Source: JBJXFK01 sp046155505 (GTDB taxonomy: Bacteria > Planctomycetota > Phycisphaerae > UBA1845 > Fen-1342). From it: 24,013 nucleotides of DNA. A program made the translations under genes and the position numbers. Where the stretch lies: contig JBJXFK010000284.1 in NCBI GenBank assembly GCA_046155505.1, forward strand, positions 1 through 24,013, in the 5' to 3' direction. Below, in pieces: positions 21,774 to 24,013 of this stretch (its first letter is position 1; each line of letters starts with the position of its first letter). The notes beneath the pieces are model-generated. The model saw nothing but the letters and a program-made list of their open reading frames with translations, had not been told where the DNA came from and did no database searches.

Positions 21774-22645
21774 CGGCGACCCTCGGCGACTAGCGCCGCA
21801 TTCCACGCCTCGAATCGCTCGTTCATCTTGATCCGCTGCAATTCATGGGCCTGCTTGCGCGCCGCGAGCTCCTGTACGCGCCGACGGTCATCCGACTCGA
21901 GTCGCAGTTCGCGCTGCGTCGCATAGTGCGCGAGGAATCGAATCTGCTCGTGCGATGTGGTGAACGGCATCGCCGACGCGAGCAAGTGCCCCAGCTCCTC
22001 GATGCACGTCACCGCCGACCCGGCCAGTCGCCGCGAGCCGCGCGGCCGCGCGTCGAGAAAATAGAACGCGTATTCGCCGATGGCCGTTTCCTGAATCAGA
22101 ATGTTTCGCCAATAGAGCTGCCCATGCGAGAAACCGCTGTCGTGGAGCGTGGCGATCGAATCGGCAAAGCAGCGAATCAGCGTGCGGCGTTCGTCGCGTG
22201 CTAGTTTTCGCCGCCCCGCCGCCACTTCGGTCGCAAACGTCGTGAGATTGCACGCACCGGGCACCTCCTCGGTAATCAGCACGCACGACGCGACGAAATG
22301 TGCGATCCGCCGCGCGCCGCACGCGATCGGCCGCACCGCCGGTATGCCCAGCGTGCGCATTTCGTCGAGCAGCGCCGCTTCCGCAGCGGCTCGATGCCGA
22401 CCGAAAAATGTGCCGCGAAACGTCCCGCGCAGCCGATTACGCCACGTCGGGTACAGATATCGCTTCAGGAAAACACCGGGGCGCTCGCGCTGCGGCGACG
22501 GCAAGTACACCGTGTCCGTCGTGCGGCTCCACGCACAGACGCGACCATCATGTCGCGTGAGTGCCGCATCCATCGACCCCAGCCCCGCCATGCGCAACTG
22601 CTCGACATATGCCGGGTCCATCCAATATTGATCGCGGCGGATCAT
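21770..22645 (-). CDS. LPS kinase-like protein with substituted catalytic aspartate
   Basis: This 291-residue protein of the same kinase superfamily as its downstream neighbour has the lysine in VFLKRYLYP (Lys61) and a hinge region ITEEVPGACNL. In the catalytic loop, SHGQLYWRNIL has Gln176 in place of the usual Asp (HGD or HRD); the codon is clearly CAG. The later Asp198 in FLDARPRG is present. It may be a pseudokinase, perhaps a partner of the intact WaaP-like kinase, or a kinase with changed chemistry. ATGA overlaps join it to the heptosyltransferase upstream and to the WaaP-like gene downstream. The two kinase-like proteins are related but strongly diverged. Confidence 0.82.
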   Translation of the reverse strand: MIRRDQYWMDPAYVEQLRMAGLGSMDAALTRHDGRVCAWSRTTDTVYLPSPQRERPGVFLKRYLYPTWRNRLRGTFRGTFFGRHRAAAEAALLDEMRTLGIPAVRPIACGARRIAHFVASCVLITEEVPGACNLTTFATEVAAGRRKLARDERRTLIRCFADSIATLHDSGFSHGQLYWRNILIQETAIGEYAFYFLDARPRGSRRLAGSAVTCIEELGHLLASAMPFTTSHEQIRFLAHYATQRELRLESDDRRRVQELAARKQAHELQRIKMNERFEAWNAALVAEGRR

Positions 22646-23739
22646 CTCGTGACCTCCGCCTGCGGCGCGCCGATCGGCAGTCGCTTGCCGCGCGCCAACA
22701 GCTCACGCACCGCCGACATGACATCGCCGACCGTCATCTCGGTCATGCAGCGATGATCGAGCGGGCAAATGCGAAGTTGGCACGGCCCGCACGGCACTTT
22801 CTTTTGCAGCTTGATTTCGCCTGTGTACTCGGTGTCGGTCCACTCCTGATGCGTCGGACCAAAAATCGTAACCGTCGGCACGTCGAAGACATTGCCATAA
22901 TGCCGCGGCCCCGTGTCGTTGCAAACGAGCAGTTTCGCATCGCGGATCGCGACCTTCAGCGAGCCTAGCGTTGTGTGCGGCTTGTCGCAGCAGATCAGCG
23001 AGCGCTTCGCGCGACCCGCGATGTCGCGCATCAGTGCGGCCTCGCCCGGCGCACCGATGATCACGGGCGTCAATTGCGTCTGATCGACAAGCCGATCGCA
23101 CAGGCTCGCAAAATGCTCGACGGGCCAGCATTTGGCCGCGCCGAACGCCGCACCGGGATTGATGACGGCGTAGTCGATCGCGTCGAGGCCGTAGTGTCGC
23201 TTGAGCTCCTGGCCCGCTTGTTCCTGTTCGTCTGAAACGTCTAAGCGAATGTGCAACGAATCGACGCGTGCGCCGACGTGCTCGGCGAGCTTCGCGTAGT
23301 ACGGCAGCACCGACGCCGGGACATAGTCGCCATCGCGGCGAAGCGGGCGCAGCCGATCGGTCAGCAGCCACGAGCGCCCGTCGCGGGCATAGCCGACTCG
23401 CCGCTTCGCCCCGCCCAGCCACACGGTGAGCGCCGATCGCATCGAATTGGTCAGCAGGATCGCCAGGTCGAATCGCCGCGCTCGCAGTTCGCGAGCGAGC
23501 GCGAATGTTGCCCCGAGTACGCGCACGCCACGCGACTTCGGCCAGTAGATTTCATCATCATGCCAGTCGCAGCCGTCGGTGATGTCACGCACGTAATCGC
23601 GCATCAGATAAGTAATGCGGCTCGTGCGAAAGTGGCCGCGAATCGCCGCCAGTGTCGGCGTGGCGAGCACCACGTCACCGACCCAGTTGGGAATGGTGAC
23701 GAGAATGCGCTGCGGGATGTCGCCCTGCGTCGCGGCCAT
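22642..23739 (-). CDS. waaF: ADP-heptose:LPS heptosyltransferase (WaaF-like, GT9)
   Basis: The protein has 365 residues from the ATG at 23739. The open frame continues 81 codons further upstream, but that part translates the dispersed palindromic repeats (EGRGAPKR, then EGRGAPRE and so on) and is not part of the family. The GT9 hallmarks are present: NWVGDVVLATPTLAAIR at the N-terminus, NPGAAFGAAKCWPVEHFA in the middle, and NDTGPRHYG and TVTIFGPTHQEWT in the C-terminal nucleotide-sugar domain. The late cysteines in KVPCGPCQLRICPLDHRCM are typical of heptosyltransferase II. The enzyme adds heptose to the LPS inner core on the cytoplasmic face. It heads the four-gene operon and overlaps the next gene as ATGA. 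Confidence 0.93.
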   Translation of the reverse strand: MAATQGDIPQRILVTIPNWVGDVVLATPTLAAIRGHFRTSRITYLMRDYVRDITDGCDWHDDEIYWPKSRGVRVLGATFALARELRARRFDLAILLTNSMRSALTVWLGGAKRRVGYARDGRSWLLTDRLRPLRRDGDYVPASVLPYYAKLAEHVGARVDSLHIRLDVSDEQEQAGQELKRHYGLDAIDYAVINPGAAFGAAKCWPVEHFASLCDRLVDQTQLTPVIIGAPGEAALMRDIAGRAKRSLICCDKPHTTLGSLKVAIRDAKLLVCNDTGPRHYGNVFDVPTVTIFGPTHQEWTDTEYTGEIKLQKKVPCGPCQLRICPLDHRCMTEMTVGDVMSAVRELLARGKRLPIGAPQAEVTR

Positions 23740-23795
23740 TGCGGGAATGCTACCGAAAATCGCACCGAGCCGCGCAAGCCGACATGGAGAGCTGC

Positions 23796-23876
23796 CGCCC
23801 TCGGCTGCTTCTCGTGGAGCGCCGCGGCCCTCCGCGGTTCTTTTTGGAGCACCGCGGCCCTCCGAGGTTATCTTGA
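23796..23876. repeat. Tandem palindromic repeat, three units (inverse orientation)
   Basis: Reverse-complement copies of the 881-958 family: units around GAGCTGCCGCCCTCGGCTGC, GCCGCGGCCCTCCGCGG with TTCTTTTT, and ACCGCGGCCCTCCGAGG. The middle unit reads as an intrinsic terminator on the plus strand, although no plus-strand gene ends here. Just beyond it, 23887-23905 is a copy of the AAATGGTGGGC repeat seen after atpD. Confidence 0.65.
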
Positions 23877-23960
23877 GCGCCGCGCGAAATGGTGGGCGGT
23901 GCCCCATAAGCGTTAACTTAAGGATGGCCAGTTTGCGGTCGGTGCGGTAGCCTTCGATGC

Positions 23961-24013
23961 ATGAACGCCATGGAAGGCACAACCAGAGCGGACGAATGGA
24001 AACTCCTGAAACG
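23961..24013 (+). CDS. Possible start of a gene running off the right edge
   Basis: An ATG at 23961 (or an in-frame ATG at 23970) opens a frame that stays open for the last 17 codons (MNAMEGTTRADEWKLLKR). No strong ribosome binding site is visible. It would be divergent from the LPS-core operon. Too short to assign. Confidence 0.25.
   Translation, partial: MNAMEGTTRADEWKLLK

Noticed and set aside
23740..23982. N-terminal extension of the heptosyltransferase by 81 codons
   Set aside because: The extension translates the dispersed palindromic repeats and has no homology to GT9 enzymes; the family's N-terminal motif begins right after the ATG at 23739.

Overview
The window comes from a GC-rich Gram-negative bacterium, most likely a member of the Planctomycetota. 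The reasons are indirect. Several dispersed short palindromic repeat families recur here. There is a zinc-ribbon/HEAT-type protein and an LPS-core operon with WaaP-like kinases. Subunits b' and c of the ATP synthase carry signal peptides, and four-helix-bundle (S23/IVP-type) genes are present. No rRNA or tRNA gene was seen, so the assignment is an inference. Nearly all genes lie on the minus strand.

Layout, left to right: a partial membrane protein reading off the left edge (-); a small four-helix membrane protein (+); typA/bipA (-) with a hairpin terminator; then a long leftward F1Fo ATP synthase operon. In transcription order the operon reads atpZ-like, atpI-like, atpB, atpE, two b-type subunits, atpH, atpA, four-helix-bundle gene 2, atpG, four-helix-bundle pseudogene 1, atpD. 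A sigma70-like promoter lies at 12245-12274. No epsilon subunit (atpC) follows atpD. Upstream of the operon are a rhomboid-type protease with a TPR-like tail, a zinc-ribbon/HEAT-like membrane protein and a small Cys-containing protein (all -). Next come galE (-), a class I methyltransferase (-), and a divergent GNAT acetyltransferase coupled to a small TPR-like gene (+). The right end is a tightly coupled LPS-core operon (-): waaF-like heptosyltransferase, degenerate LPS kinase, WaaP-like kinase and GT4 glycosyltransferase, joined by three ATGA overlaps. A possible gene start (+) sits at the right edge.

The most unusual structure is inside the ATP synthase operon. Two four-helix-bundle (FHB) genes occupy the atpA/atpG and atpG/atpD junctions. 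Each is framed by its own long inverted repeat (31/31 and 32/33 bp), and each arm is a short tandem array of a 7-bp unit (TGCAGAA in one, AGTAGCG in the other). The two neighbouring junctions (atpF/atpH and atpH/atpA) carry solitary heptamer arrays of the same design without a gene. All four consecutive junctions from atpF to atpD are therefore marked by heptamer arrays, while the upstream atp junctions have none. I read this as a small FHB-carrying element resembling the intervening sequences of bacterial 23S rRNA, here between cistrons of an mRNA. In the transcript each arm pair could form a stem of about 31-33 bp with the FHB gene in the loop. The mobility and the RNA-processing role are inference.
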